Source: Sphaerolaimus hirsutus
Taxonomy: Eukaryota; Nematoda; Chromadorea; Monhysterida; Sphaerolaimidae
DNA: 64,000 nucleotides
Reading direction: 5' to 3'
Assembly (NCBI GenBank): GCA_964036195.1
Contig: OZ038450.1
Coordinates: 8,124,701 to 8,188,700 of the forward strand
In this document: positions 22,890 to 35,330 of the stretch, piece by piece
Position numbering within the stretch: the stretch's first letter is position 1
Layout: each line of letters starts with the position of its first letter
Program-made: the position numbers and the translations under genes
The notes under the pieces: model-generated
Databases searched by the model: none
The model's input: only the letters and a program-made list of their open reading frames with translations
Told to the model about the DNA's origin: nothing

Positions 22890-25168
22890 TCATCTGTACG
22901 GCGGCGCCGACGCCCTGGTCGTGGTGACCGCGGTGATTCTACTGCCCACTGGGAGAGCCTCCTTGACCCTGGCGCGGATGGAGCACGCGCGCACCAGCAT
23001 CGACACGCCGACTATAAAGCCGCCGATCCACACTATCACGATGTATGTGCTGAAGGCCAGGGTTACCCCCTGCGATTTGTGGGGTTGGTTTGTGTTTGGA
23101 CTGTGATGTTTGGTAGTTTAAGTACCGTTTTTCCTCGAAATACCACCACCACCCCCCTCGGAATACCCCCGCGTGTTTTCGAGCTGAGAAAAAACTCGAA
23201 ATACCCCGAATTTTTAATAATATACCCCCCTCAAAATTTCCACTAAAAAAATAAACCCCCTGGGGGTATATGGAGGAAATACTGTAAATAAGTGTGGTCA
23301 ATGCGCAATGGTAATTTACAGTACTGCGAAATTGGGGATTCATCATACCGAACTGTTGTTTACTGCGAATGTTTGTTTTTTAAATTTCACCGTTCGTGCT
23401 GTGATTTCGACACGATTTAAGTATTGAATAACACTTGGGCCATGACCAATTTGAAACCTGCATTATCATTAGCGATGCAAAAAATGGCCGATTTTGAGAA
23501 AATATAATCTCAGAAAATCTCTCTAAAAATCAAATATAATTAAATCTCTCTGAACAATCTCACAAAAAATAGAAATATAATTAAAATACCATTTAATTAT
23601 ATTTTGTCAGATTTTTTTACTATAAATCTCCCAGAGATTTTTAGAACGCTAATCATCATCCACCCTCTGGAATAATTCTGCGATTAAATTAGACATTTGA
23701 ATTTTACATCTAGCCGTAATTTTGCTCATGCTCACCCCCACATAAAACATCAATAACGGATGAATTCGCCGGTGAACCCTTAGTCCTCAGCGAACCATTG
23801 CAAAGGGACTTACGGTGAGCACCACGGAGAGCACGATGAACGCCACGCCGATGAAGAAATAGGTGTTGCTTCTGCTGCCCGCCCAGTCGCCAATGGAGAC
23901 CAGACCGCGGCAATGTGGGCACGTCGTCACTCGCTTACCCGCGCCCTGCATTTTCGCCCAGTTTGCGTTTCCGTGCGCGTGAACCAATGAGCCCGCACAC
24001 ACTAGTTGACATCGCAGATAAATGTCAAGTGAATGTCAACTAAAAAAAACAAAAAAATGTTTAGGCATCGCACTTAACAGAAACAATGCAAATAAGTGTC
24101 ACGATATAAATTTAAATATGCTCTATCACATAGGAAAGTTGAATTGACATTATTGGCGGCCCACACACTAATTGACAGGTGTGTGTCAACTCGTCTGTGT
24201 CAACTCAGACGTCGGCTCTACGTGTCGCAGAGCGATATCCAAATGCACATGCGGAATGATGGCAAATAAATATGGCAAGTGCATTTGAAGATCGCTCTGC
24301 GACATATGAAGCCGAATTCTGAGTTGACACAGGCCAGTTGACACCCATGTGTCGTAATATTCAGTTGACAGAAATTTTGATATCAACTATAATGTGCGCA
24401 GCCGAAAATACGCCTTTCACTTACGAAGCACGCGCTGTGACAGTACGGACACGCATAGATCGGCCGATCCACGGGAACGATGTTCATCCCCGCTGCCGCA
24501 ACCCCGACGTTTGTGTTGCTTGGGTATGATGGATTTAGGGGCGGGGTCTGGTGCCAGTCCCGGACCCTGTGAAATGGCCTGTAAAATGGCGAACGTCATG
24601 CAAAGTGTCAAAAGTCGTGTAAAATGTCCCGTAAAATGGCAAACGTACGTTTGCCATTTTACCGGACATTTTACACGACTTTTGATACTTTGCATGGCAT
24701 TCGACATTTTACAGGCCATTTCACAGAGTCTGGGACTGCTCCCTGGTAGGTGACTGTGTTGCCGCTGACGCCCGCGCCGTGCCGCTGCTGCTGTTGCGGC
24801 ACGTGCATTCGCGCAGTCTGCTGTTTGTTCGGTGCGGGTGGATCCAGCCCCGGGTATGGCGGCGGCGGCTCGGCTGCGATTTGTCCAGGATTTTAATTGT
24901 ATAGTCGAATTGGTCCAGGTGCCAGTCCCAAACCCTGTAAAATGTCCTGTCAAATGCCAGTCACAGTATCAAAAGTCATGTAAAATTCCCTGCAACTTGC
25001 AACTCGGTTGCCATTTTGCATAAAATTTTACATGACTTTTGACACTGCGTGACACTTGAAATTTTACAGGATCTGGGACTACCACCAGTATGAACAACGC
25101 TTCTCACCGTCGAATGGATACGTCGGATTGATGTAGGCCGGTCCGCCGGTGTTTGCGTTGCCTGACAT
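22890..25168 (-). CDS. TMEM55/PIP4P-like zinc-binding two-pass membrane protein
   Basis: Five minus-strand exons, 25168-25108, 24873-24743, 24547-24425, 23945-23814 and 23069-22890, give 208 residues with consistent phases. The N-terminus is proline-rich and cytosolic-looking (PPPPYPGLDPPAP). Two CxxC pairs follow (ACPYCHSACF, TTCPHCRGLVSIG), then two membrane segments (about residues 133-150 and 155-180) and a short basic tail. The CPHCR-x3-SIG block followed by two helices and LAFST resembles TMEM55/PIP4P proteins of late endosomes and lysosomes, but this protein is shorter than their usual 250-280 residues and lacks part of the cysteine-rich middle, so phosphatase activity should not be assumed. 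Intron 2 is an introner in reverse orientation, and intron 3 is filled by family B elements. Confidence 0.6.
23125..23284. mobile_element. Family E element in TMEM55-like intron 4
   Basis: Begins CCGTTTTTCCTCGAAATACC and ends with GGAGGAAATACTG between TA dinucleotides, as in the better copies at 61021-61444 and 62188-62516. Confidence 0.6.
23987..24360. mobile_element. Family B2 and B1 elements forming TMEM55-like intron 3
   Basis: Two adjacent elements with CACACACTAGTTGACA-type ends occupy most of the 479-base intron between exons ending at 24425 and beginning at 23945. The second shows the CGCAGAGCGATATCC subterminal palindrome of B1. Confidence 0.65.
24548..24742 (-). mobile_element. 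Introner, family A copy c2, equals TMEM55-like intron 2
   Basis: Plus-strand ends are TGGTGCCAGTCCCGGACCCT and TCTGGGACTGCTCCCTGGT. In gene sense the word ACCAG lies at both edges; removing the element and one ACCAG rejoins TVTYQ with TPPLNPSYP in frame. The exact borders would be GG-AG because the element is reversed relative to the gene. It contains stop codons and must leave the mRNA if the gene is functional. Confidence 0.75.
24917..25091 (-). mobile_element. Introner-family element c3 in TMEM55-like intron 1
   Basis: Ends GGTGCCAGTCCCAAACCCTG and GGATCTGGGACTACCACC, with the internal TCATGTAAAAT hairpin. It lies inside the 234-base first intron and does not form its borders. Confidence 0.75.
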
Positions 25169-28100
25169 CTCCGAAATTTTCCTGTATTCCTGTGAACGCG
25201 CCCTTTGTTTTGTGTGTGGGCAGAAATCCTTCAGTTAAATTCAGAGTGATTTAAGTAGGGTTGAAAATTGCTTGCGTAAGAAAATAGTCGGTCATGCGCT
25301 TGATGACTGTTTAGATAAAAAATTAAATAAATACTGCGTGCTGTAAACGGCGAGGAACTCTGTGCAGCCGTGCCGGGTAAATAAATAAATGCACACCTTC
25401 CTGATAAGGCAAATACAAAAACATTTTTTACAAAACCCATATTATGCGGAGTTGTTAAAAGTATTGAACTTTTTTCAAAGTAAATGTAAAAAAAGATTTT
25501 ATTTTACTCACCCTTGAGTACAGAAAACGTAAAGTACAATGTTTTACTTTTACACTGCGTAAAAAGTGAGCAAACGTAGCACCAGTATTTTTACTCAGGC
25601 AAAACGTATAAGCGAGTATTTTTTCGATTTTTATAGTAAAAGTGAGAGTCATCGTTTTTCCCTGCTCGTCACTCCTCCGTTTCAATTCGTTTGAGTAGGT
25701 TTTACTTTTTATAACCCCTTAAATTTTTTTTTTGTTTTGGGTTTATTATATTGTCGGCAAATTTTGAGCTACCTATATATGCTGGCGAAATAATAAACCC
25801 CCTGGAGGTTTTCCTGGGTAATACGGTAAATACATTTCAACGACCACGATATTATGCCTATTATGCCGCCGGTTTGTATGGAGACAAGACAGTTTTTGAC
25901 TAAAATGCCCGCTTAATAAATGCACACCTGATAACGCGGATACAAAAAATCATTTTTTACAAACACACAACATGAATACATACATACATACATAAATACA
26001 TACATACATACATACAACACACGTTATGCTGCCTGTTTGTGCGGTAACACGGCAGTTTTTGACTAAAATGTTAAGTTTATAACGAGGTGATGATATGTGA
26101 CGACAGAACCCACCCATGGGAAAGACACTGGATAGAATGCACCGCAGCGCCGTACTAATGCCATACCGAAAAATGACCGTAAACTGGTGGAAAATATAAA
26201 TGAGAAAATCACTTTATTGTATTTTACAATTCCCACATGCAACCTGTTAGGCTCTCATCTTGTGTGAGGGTGCCCCCACGTATTTACTATATATACCCTA
26301 GGGGGCACCCCCCTCAGGCCACCCTTGCTGCAGAAAAAAATAGTTTTCCACATTTTTTCTGGAAAATATAAATGAGAATTCATACAAATTTTTGTTCCTG
26401 AAGAAATTTATATTTTTAATATATTTTTTTCTGGACATTTGAGACCAAAAAGTTGTTCTGACATTGGTAGATTGTAAGTATGTTTAACTTTTCTACCCCC
26501 TTCAGAACCCCCAGAAGCCCTACACAATGATGGCGTTGTTGATCAAATCCAAAAATTTTTTTTGAGAAAAACAGGTTTGAAAAAGTGGACATCCACTATC
26601 CCAAGCTATTCATGGAGCACATGGGGGCCACAATTGGCTCGCTCAGTGTCAGTGGCAACATATGGCTGCTCCTGGGCCCTGTTTTTGCACTTAAGTATTT
26701 TTTATAGCGAATTATAAAAACAGCCCTGTGTAAAGAGGGCACTCGCGTGACAGCGTGTCCAGCACCTGCAGTGTTGTGATGTAAATTACAAAACACTTGT
26801 GCCCATTAAATGTGGGCACTAATTATCTGATAAAAACCTGTAGGAGCCAATGGGCAATGTGCCCTGTATCTATCGTGAGTGGGCCAGACAAACAAAGAGG
26901 TCATGTCCAGAAAATCAAAAATCACAGTTTTTTAATCACAACCACAATTTAGGTAATCACAAAGTTTAAAATGATTCTTGACATGGCTCCGTGGCACATG
27001 TCTGTATATTGGGGGTAATTTTTGTGTGGGGGAGTGGGCAGGGGGTCAAAATATACCCCCTAATTACCAGTGGGTCATAAGATGGCTTTGGGCAAGCCAC
27101 AAGGACTTTTAATTTTTTGAAAAAGAACCAACACACGTGTATTCATCACTTGTGTTGTCACCACACCAAAAAATGGCTGCACACTTCACCACAGCTATAT
27201 TTTGTGTGGTTTTTTGAAAATTCTCATTTATATTTTCCAGGAAAAAATTGGCAAAAAATCTTCATCAATCTGTAGCAGCAGAACAGGGGGGTGCCATGGG
27301 GTGCCACTTGGCATATATGTAGGCAAATGTTGTGGGCACCCCCACAACAAATGGCAGCCATATTGGGCTGCACGTTTTCCGGTGAGATTGTTATGAAAAA
27401 TGAGGTACCTGATTTCTCATTTAAATGTGCCACCAGTTTACTTGGTGGCTTTGTAAATTACACAGGGACTGCACCGAAGATAGCACCAGCGCCCGTTACA
27501 GTGATATTTTAATTCGTTATTTTGAATGGTTGAACCGGCAATGAAGCGTCCACTTCTAAATGTCTATATTCTAATTGGCACGCTTCCAACGTAAGACATA
27601 AATAAGTGCGAGTGCAGGGTATCAAGTCACCGAGTTTAGTGATTATGTGGGTTGAAATAAATGATAAATCATGTCAGAAGCTAAGTCATTAGTGATTACA
27701 TTCCAGTCAGCGTATTTGTAGTCTGTTTGTAAATAGTCAAGTCTGATGTAAATGACATCGATTTCATTTTTGTTTGTTTATATATTTAGGTATATTTTGT
27801 TGTGAGATTTAGATGTAATTATGTTGTCCACTCTATCCATGGTGACTTATCTTTATTGGAGACCACCGTATTTCCTCGAAATACCCCCGGAAAAAAACTT
27901 TGCATATACAGCGACCCACCCTGTAATGAGTCGCCGTGGCCTACATTGATGTGGTGTAGAGGGGGGTTACAACTGTATAACCCCGCATGTTCAGCTTTCT
28001 AGCACCCGCGCGGCTCGAGTAAGGGCAACTCAAGTGAAATCAAAAATAGGGTGCCGGACCTGACTGGGAAGGTGTTTATAAGGCTATAGACTCCTATTCA

Positions 28101-29846
28101 TGGTGGTTTTTGTGTCATTTTTCTTGGTCTGCGTACGTTATTAGTACTGGGTGTTCAAAAAACTTCTGGCGAAATAATAACACCCCTCAAATTACCCCCT
28201 CAAAACCCTCACTCTGAAAAAATGACCCCCCTGGGGGTATTTCGAGGAAATACGGTACATATTTTTACTTACCACCTAACTCTATAGACTCTTACACATG
28301 CGGTTATTTTTGCATTTTTCTACGTCTGCGGATTTACGTTACTAGCAACAAATTAGTACTGGGAGGGAGTTCAATAAATTTCTGGCGAAATAATAACCCT
28401 CCTCGAAATACCCCCTCCCTCGTTAAACTCCCCTCAAAATTTCCACTTCCAAAAAAAAAAACCGGGGGGTAATTCGAGGAAATACGGTATATTTATATGC
28501 TCACCGAACTGTTAAATAATTCATGGAAAATCGCTGATCCGGGAACAGTTAAGCCATCCTGCAATGATATGACAATGCTTTTGAATTTTTATCGATGCTT
28601 TATATTCGATTTGTAAGTTTACTTGTTCTCGTCTCTTGTCACTGAACTGGCAGTGAATTCGAACTTGATGTGCGCTTGATGACATTGATATAATATTTTA
28701 CTTTTGTTTGGCGTTGTCATTGTGCAGAAAGTATCAAGAAAGTTATCATATCATTTTTTATTTCTTTGAACAACGAGAAAACCTGCGTTCGTGAATTTGA
28801 AGCGCACATTGAATGAGTAAATAGGTACACCCTTCACGTACGCGTACGCTTTCTATCTACGAAACGGTTCCCGTGCTACCCACTGAAGCGAAAAATGCTT
28901 CGTGGTCTGGCAATGGGGCACATTCGACAATACTTTACTCGGCGCAGTTAAATGACGCTTGATGGCTCTGTGTCATCCCAGTATGGAAAATCTTTCACTT
29001 ACTTAATGCCCGGCTATTCTAAATAGGTAGCTTATGTGTGTGTGTGTGTGTGTGCCACCTTCATCCATGATCAAAAATTCACCGTTTTATTCCATCTCGC
29101 GCGGCCGCATCAAAGGCGCGCACCATTCATGACGTCTTCACGCCCTGGCACATTGCCGCCGTTTGCGCGCCGCGTGGACAGTGGCTGCGCGCGTATAACG
29201 CCGGCCATATTCCCAGCCGTTCATTAGTGCCCCGACCCGCTCGCACTGGATGGGCACTTAAGTCGTGCCGCTCGAGTCCCCGCCGCCCGCCCACCTTATC
29301 GCCACTTCCACTCGCTTTGTTACTGCGGCCGTTTGCCCCCCCCCCCCCCCCCGCCCGCCGACGGTTTTCATCCGCGGGGAAGTTTCTTTACCTCCTTCCA
29401 CGGTAATCGTGCTTTGTTCTCGCCGTGTATCGTTTTCGCACCGCGGTTTGCGAGCATCTGGCTACATTACGATTTCCGCCTGTGCGGCCAGCGCGTGCAC
29501 ACCGATTCCTCAAGCTTACCGTCGCCCGGCCTCGGTGAATGTGAAGTCCGTCGCATCTTATCCCTTTAGGCGGCCCATGGGCGTCTGGTTTGCTCGAACG
29601 CCGACTGGAGACCGGATGGGATTATTCTAAACTCTTGCTCGCTCACGCGAGACTGAAGCAAAATTTGTCCTTCGTGCAGTTGCTAAAATAAATAGCATAA
29701 CTAAAGCCTGTACCGGAATGTCCTCTGTATGAACTCTGTGCACGTTATGTACGGTCAAAAGTAAAGTCTACGTTAATTTGTACGTATTTTACGTATCGCA
29801 CGTGATGTGGTATCACTGAAAGCTGATCGGCGACAAATCGACGGCT
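25169..29846. other. Divergent intergenic region between TMEM55-like gene and SLC32A1
   Basis: No gene is recognised in 4.7 kb. It holds a CATA/ACAT microsatellite near 25973-26016, a degenerate foldback of about 1.2 kb (26190-27480) with AAAATATAAATGAGAA arms, family E fragments at 27867-28256 and 28378-28487, and a TG run at 29036-29054. The GC-rich 29095-29640 segment just upstream of SLC32A1 probably contains its promoter and 5' leader. Confidence 0.5.
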
Positions 29847-32800
29847 ATGTTCTCCGGCTCGGGCAAGGTGGCCGGCTTCATCAAGTCGCACGTGTCCGCC
29901 ACCAGCAGCGAGGGCGAGGCGGCGCCGCTGTCTGTGCGCGCGCCCGTCGTCGGCGGCATACGGCAGGTGCCGCCGCAGCCGCGTCTTCAGCCGCCCGCCA
30001 ACGCGGCCCCGCCCGGCGCCGCGGCGCCGTCACTGGAGGCGGGCGGACAGAAGGAGACGCAGCTGTACTCTGCGCAGCTGAGCGCCGGACCGCCGCCCGC
30101 GGCCAAGGGCGACAACGGGGCGCAGTCGTACGGCGCCGTGCGCCACGACGCCGACTACGATGTCGAAGAGGAGCGCGACGAGCACGGCGTGCGACGCAAA
30201 CGCATCACGCCCTACCAGGCCGGCTGGAACGTCACCAACGCCATTCAAGTTGGTGTTGCGTTGCGCTGCCGGGTCTAGTCGATATAACTGCCGCAGCCGC
30301 GTCCGCGCAGGGCATGTTCATAGTGAGTCTGCCCTACGGCGTGCTGCACGGCGGATGGTGGACCATCGTCGCACTCGTGGGCGTGGCTTACATTTGCTAC
30401 TACACCGGCATCATACTGGTCGACTGTCTCTACGACGAGAAGGTGGCTCGGCAAACTTTTACGGCAAAAGCTCACTTAAAAACGATTGCCCTGTGCGATC
30501 GCAGGGCCAGCGCGTCAGGAAGACCTACCGCGACATAGCCGAGGCTGTTTGGGGCGCCGCGTGGGGCGGTCGGTTGGTGCTGGCGGCGCAGATAACCGAA
30601 CTCATGATGACCTGCATTTTGTATGTCGTGCTCGCAGGCGAGTTTATTAACCGTATTTCTTCTAATAGAAGAGCGCCGTTCTATTTTTTCGTCAACTTTT
30701 TCCCTGCCGTTCTATTGGAGGCTGCCGTTACATGTTTTCACCAATTTTTTCTCACATTTTTCATTTGAACACAGCCTTTTTTATAAAACTTGTGCAACAT
30801 TTGAATATCAGGGGATTAATTTCTAATTTTATGTCACTGTTCATTATATTTATTTATGCCAGGTGATTTGCTCGAGGGAAGCTTCCCGGGACTAGAAATT
30901 GACAAAATAGGATGGATGGTGGTGGCTTCCATTTTTCTCCTCCCCTGTGCGCTGCTGACAGACATCACTGCCGTCTCCAATCTCAGTTTTTGGAACACGG
31001 TAATCCTTAATTAAACGATGCATTGAATCTGCATAGGCGGAGTTTACATGATCGATTATTCGAAGGTGTCGCACGTGGCTATCAACGCAATAGTCCTGCT
31101 GTATTGTTTGACGCGGATAAGCGAATGGCATTGGGGCCAGGTCAAATTCACATTCGACATTCACATCTTCCCCACCGTGCTTGGCATCGTCGTATTCAGG
31201 TGCGAGTGCGGTTGGAACTAGTGGAGGAATGGCGCCATCGCCATGGTGTCATTGGCGCCTAGTGCCAATCCCAGACACTGTAAGATGCCCCTGTAAGATG
31301 TAAAATGTAAAATGTCATGCAAAGTGTCAAAAGTCATGTAACTCGGTAGCCATTTTGCAAGGCGTTTTACATGACTTTTGGCACTTTGCATGACATTTGA
31401 CATTTTACAGGGCAATTTACAAGGTCCGGGACTGCCCCCTGGCGACCTTTTCTCTGGCAACTCAATAAAATATTTATACAACGAAAAACGCATGAGATTT
31501 ATTTGAATAATTATTGCGTGGATACTGTACGGTTGGCTTTTACATTCATTCGGCAAAATGTGTACAAAACACTCAACTGTCCTAAAACGCTTGTGTAATA
31601 ATAAACATGGTAGCTGAAAAAGCAGCATTCCGTTGTCGGTGCCGGGTGTCATTTTTTTGTGATGGCACCATGGCAACGTTTTCCTGGCGCTTTTCGATAA
31701 GTAGTTTAAAAGTGGATTTTTTTTATGTAGGTAGTTTACAGTTACCGTATTACCTCGAAATACCCCCAGGGGGTTTATTATTTCGCCAGCAAAATTTGAG
31801 GGGGGGATAATTCGAGGGGGGGGGGTTATTCGAGGGGGGGTCTATTATTTCGCCAGAAATTTTCAGAAATTCCGCATACTCAGACGTAGAAAAATCAAGC
31901 AATTACATAGATGTATATGTGTTTTTAGGCATATATAACTGTATATACACATAAACCCTTCCCTAACATCACTCAATCATCACTTTTAACGTGTGTTCTG
32001 ACTTGTACAGATCACAAACTGCGGTATTTGTCATGTACGTTCACGATACACTCAATTTTAGGGGGGGGGTATTTCGAGGGGGGGGGGGTTTATTATTTCC
32101 TCAGCCGAAATTTAGGGGGGGTATTTCGAGGGGGGGGTTAATTCAAGGGGGGGGATAATTCGAGGTAATACGGTAAATCGAACCGAATACCGAAGATTGA
32201 GTATCTGACATCATTGGTCATCAAATATCGATCCTGAATAGGTATTTGTTTGGAAAGTATAGAAAATCAATTTCAAATGTTTTCAACACGCGATGTCTGA
32301 AAAGTCGACAGTGAAAAGTCACCTAGTGGCCAGTGCGACACTGGGCGCGATGTGCCATTGGCACCACTGAGTGTCCCAATTCCCTTCACTGAAACTCGAT
32401 TCACCCAGCTACACGGACCACATTTTCCTGCCAACGTTGGAGGGCAGCCTGGCCGACCGGTCGACGTTCAAGCCGATGCTGCGCTGGACGCACATGACCG
32501 CCGCCGCGTTCAAAGCACTTTTTGGCTTGATCGGCTTTCTCACTTTCGGCGAGTTCACCCAAGAGGAGGTGCCGAATAACGTGCCGGGACAGTTTTTCAA
32601 GGTGGGCGCGAACGGCCTCCATTGAGGGTCAATTGTGATTGGCCAAAATCAACTACCGTATTTCCTCGAATTACCCTCCGTTTATTTTTTCAGAGTGAAA
32701 CATTTTGAGGGGGGTTAAACGAGGGGGCTATTTCGAGGGGGTATTATTTCGGAAGAAATTTTTTGAAATCCCAGTACTAAATTGTTGTTTGTAACGTACA

Positions 32801-33692
32801 CAGAACGCGAAAAATGTAACAAAAACTGCCATGTATAACACCCTATAGACGTACGTAGACCGTATAAAGCCTGTTCTAACATACACAGTCATTGTTTTAA
32901 ACGTGTCTTCTACGTTTTCCGGATCACAAACCGTAGCTTTTGCCATTTACGTTCTCTATACACTATATTTGGGGGGGGGGGGTATTTCGTCCGGGGTATA
33001 TCGAGTGAGGGGTATTTCGAGGAAATACCGTATATCAACTCTCTCACTCTTTCAGTCGATGCTGAACCTGATCTTGGTGGTCAAGGCGCTGCTGTCCTAT
33101 CCGTTGCCCTTCTACGCCACGGCGACCATCATCGAGCAGAACCTGTTCCTGGGCGCGCCCAAAACGAAACTGCCGTCCGCCTACTCGGTTGGCGGGTCGC
33201 TGCGCGAGTGGGCGCTGGCCATTCGCTTGGGTCTGGTGCCAATCACAGACACTGTAAAATGACCTGTAGAATGTAAAATGTCATGCAAAGTGTCAAAAGT
33301 CATGTAAACTGCCCTGGAAAATGGCAAACGTGTTTGCCATTTTGCAGGGTATTTTACATGACTTTTGACACTTTGCATGACATTTGACATTTTACAGGGC
33401 CTTTTACAAGGTCTGGGACTGCCCCCTGGTCTGCTTCACGCTGATCGTCGCGCTGACAGTGCCGCACTTCGCGCTGCTCATGGGCCTGATCGGCAACATC
33501 ACCGGCACCTGCCTGAGTTTCATCTGGCCGTCCTACTTTCATTTGCGCATCAAACACGGCACGCTGAGCGATAATACGCGCATGAAAAATTGGGCCATTA
33601 TTATGCTCGGATTTTTGTTTGGTCTGATGGGATTGATTTATTCTAGTCAGCAACTGATAAATGCTATGACAGCTGTGGATGAGTATGCTTAA
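29847..33692 (+). CDS. SLC32A1: Vesicular inhibitory amino acid (GABA/glycine) transporter
   Basis: Proton-coupled transporter that loads GABA and glycine into synaptic vesicles (family knowledge; unc-47 in nematodes). Exons 29847-30248, 30311-30442, 30505-30637, 30863-30999, 31066-31199, 32409-32601, 33056-33235, 33429-33692 give 524 residues, essentially the vertebrate length, with all phases matching. Landmarks are QAGWNVTNAIQ, GMFIVSLPYGVLHGG, QITELMMTCILYVV, SFPGLEIDK, HIFLPTLEG, KALLSYPLPFYA and VPHFALLMGL, covering the transporter core. The first 130 residues are Pro/Ala/Gly-rich and unconserved, as usual for the cytosolic N-terminus. Intron 3 has a GC donor (CAG then gcgagt). Intron 7 is an introner without a usual AG border. 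A second copy may exist beyond the window in contig C3. Confidence 0.9.
31262..31446 (+). mobile_element. Introner-family element c4 in SLC32A1 intron 5
   Basis: Ends AGTGCCAATCCCAGACACTG and GGTCCGGGACTGCCCCCTGG with the family's internal hairpin. It sits 60 bases after the donor inside a 1.2 kb intron and has no clear flanking duplication. Confidence 0.75.
31745..32173. mobile_element. Family E element in SLC32A1 intron 5
   Basis: Begins CCGTATTACCTCGAAATACC, ends with TTCGAGGTAATACGG, and is flanked by TA. Poly-G runs in the interior match the family's hairpin style. Confidence 0.75.
32656..33032. mobile_element. Family E element in SLC32A1 intron 6
   Basis: Begins CCGTATTTCCTCGAATTACC and ends near GAGGAAATACCGTATA, almost filling the 454-base intron up to 24 bases before exon 7. 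Confidence 0.7.
33236..33428 (+). mobile_element. Introner, family A copy c5, equals SLC32A1 intron 7
   Basis: The 193-base element lies between the codons of RLGL and VCFTLIV. The word CTGGT occurs at both edges. Exact removal gives a protein that aligns residue for residue with other SLC32A1 proteins and totals 524 residues. The exact border is GT at 33236 but TG, not AG, at 33428. A canonical alternative (acceptor AAG at 33412) keeps frame but adds six residues (VWDCPL) inside a conserved helix. Confidence 0.8.
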
Positions 33693-34188
33693 TTGAAAAT
33701 GGTAGTTTAAAAATTACTTTACCTAAGCGCTTGCACTCAGTATGCAGGTAATTAGCAACACCTTCTAATAGTTCTTATGTCCGATAGGTTTTCCCCTTTC
33801 AGTTATGCATATTTTTTTACGCATATAATGTCCTACTCAACGCATTCCATTTAGGTATATTATTATCATGGTTTTAACTTACATAGGTATGTATTTAGGT
33901 AAGGTAGTGGATACTACATATGTAGAACCTTTGCACACAAAAAGCAATGAATCTTTGTATTAACGCAGTATAATTGATACATAAAAAGGAAAATAAAAAC
34001 GTTCGCCACCTCGGTTAAAAAAAGTGCGATGTCTTTGTGACAAATGTTTCACTTTATGAAATGGCACAATTTTTGAATAACTGTGTGTTATTTCTTCACG
34101 ATGAATAGGCGAGCCCGTGCCATCCGACATCTAAACCCATCCCACATCTAGCACAGCTAATTCTACCCATCGCACATCTAAGCCCATC
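33693..34188. other. 3' flank of SLC32A1
   Basis: AT-rich untranslated sequence with possible polyadenylation signals (AAATAAAA near 33990). From about 34116 the CATCTAAACCCATCCCACAT repeat of family G begins. Confidence 0.5.
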
Positions 34189-35330
34189 GCACATCTAAAC
34201 CCCCCATAGATGTGGGATGGGCTTAGATGTGCGATGGGGTTAGATGTGTGATGGGCGCGTGTCGGCAAACACAAAGTACCTCCCCCGCGAAGTGCTCCGG
34301 GCGACTTTGCGTCGAGCGGCAGACCCATGTAGATGTAACTTGCGTGACGCTGCTGTGTCAGCACGCCGCTGGCTGATGTGGCAAATATCACCGGTATTTG
34401 GAAAATGTCGGAAATGACATTTTATCACATTGATTTTTATGTTATTTTTCCTGAGCTTTTCTCCCGTGAATTATTTGTTTCACTGTTCCCTTGAAAAATT
34501 TCCATCCCTCCCCTGAAACATTAACATCCCCTGACAACATTTCCCTGAAACTATAGGGTGGCCCACGTCAGGCGCACGGTTTCAATTGGCTCCCAACACG
34601 TCAATTTTGAATGAAAACTGCTCAAATTTGGTATGGGGGTAGATAAATGTACCCGATTTGTTGTGTTAGATGCACGGTTCCACATCACCAAAAATTCATG
34701 TCGGAACGTGAAGCATAGTTTGATACGTGTTTGAACGTGGCGCACAGGTTCAATCGTCTACCAAAGCACCAATTATTCATAAAAATAGTCCAAATTTGGC
34801 ATGACAGTAGATAAACGTACCACATTTAGTATGTTAAGCACACACATAAATATCACATTTTCACATTTATCACATTGTATGCAAAACCACAGGACCATCT
34901 ACAATGGGACACATTCAAAAACGTAAATATGAAACTCTTTCACGATCTGACACGAAATCTTGCGATATGAAACCGTGCACTTAACACAACAAATGGGGTA
35001 CATTTATTTACCCCCATACCAAATTCGAGCAGTTTTCATTAAAAATTGATGTGTTGGGGGCCAATCAAATCCGTGCGCCTGACGTGGGCCACCCGTTACT
35101 TGCCCCCCACGTTCTTCCCAGTTTTAATCATAAATATTCCATTGCTAGCTAAATCACTTTACTAATCGCTAAATTCACGAAATAATGCGCAAATCACTTT
35201 ACTTGACATGCCGCTAATCCCCAGACTATCACACATCTAACCCCATCACACATCAAAGCCCATCCCACATCTATGGGGGAATTAGATGTGCGATGGGCTA
35301 GATGTGGGATGGGTTTAGATGTCGGTTAAG
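34116..35330. mobile_element. Family G foldback element, with insert I at 34556-35094
   Basis: Both ends are arrays of CCCATCCCACATCTA and complement. The inner insert has inverted ends GGGTGGCCCACGTCAGGCGC and is absent from the matching position of arm B (near 63680), so it is haplotype-specific. Arm B carries the G element from 63425 to the window end. Confidence 0.65.

Noticed and set aside
29807-30538. A 243-codon plus-strand ORF overlapping SLC32A1 exon 1
   Set aside because: It is the wrong frame of a GC-rich exon; the real frame shows QAGWNVTNAIQ and a clean intron.
34127-34260. CATCTAAACCCATCGCACAT repeats as a possible CRISPR array
   Set aside because: The units are inverted and adjacent without unique spacers, in a eukaryotic genome; they are the ends of foldback element G.
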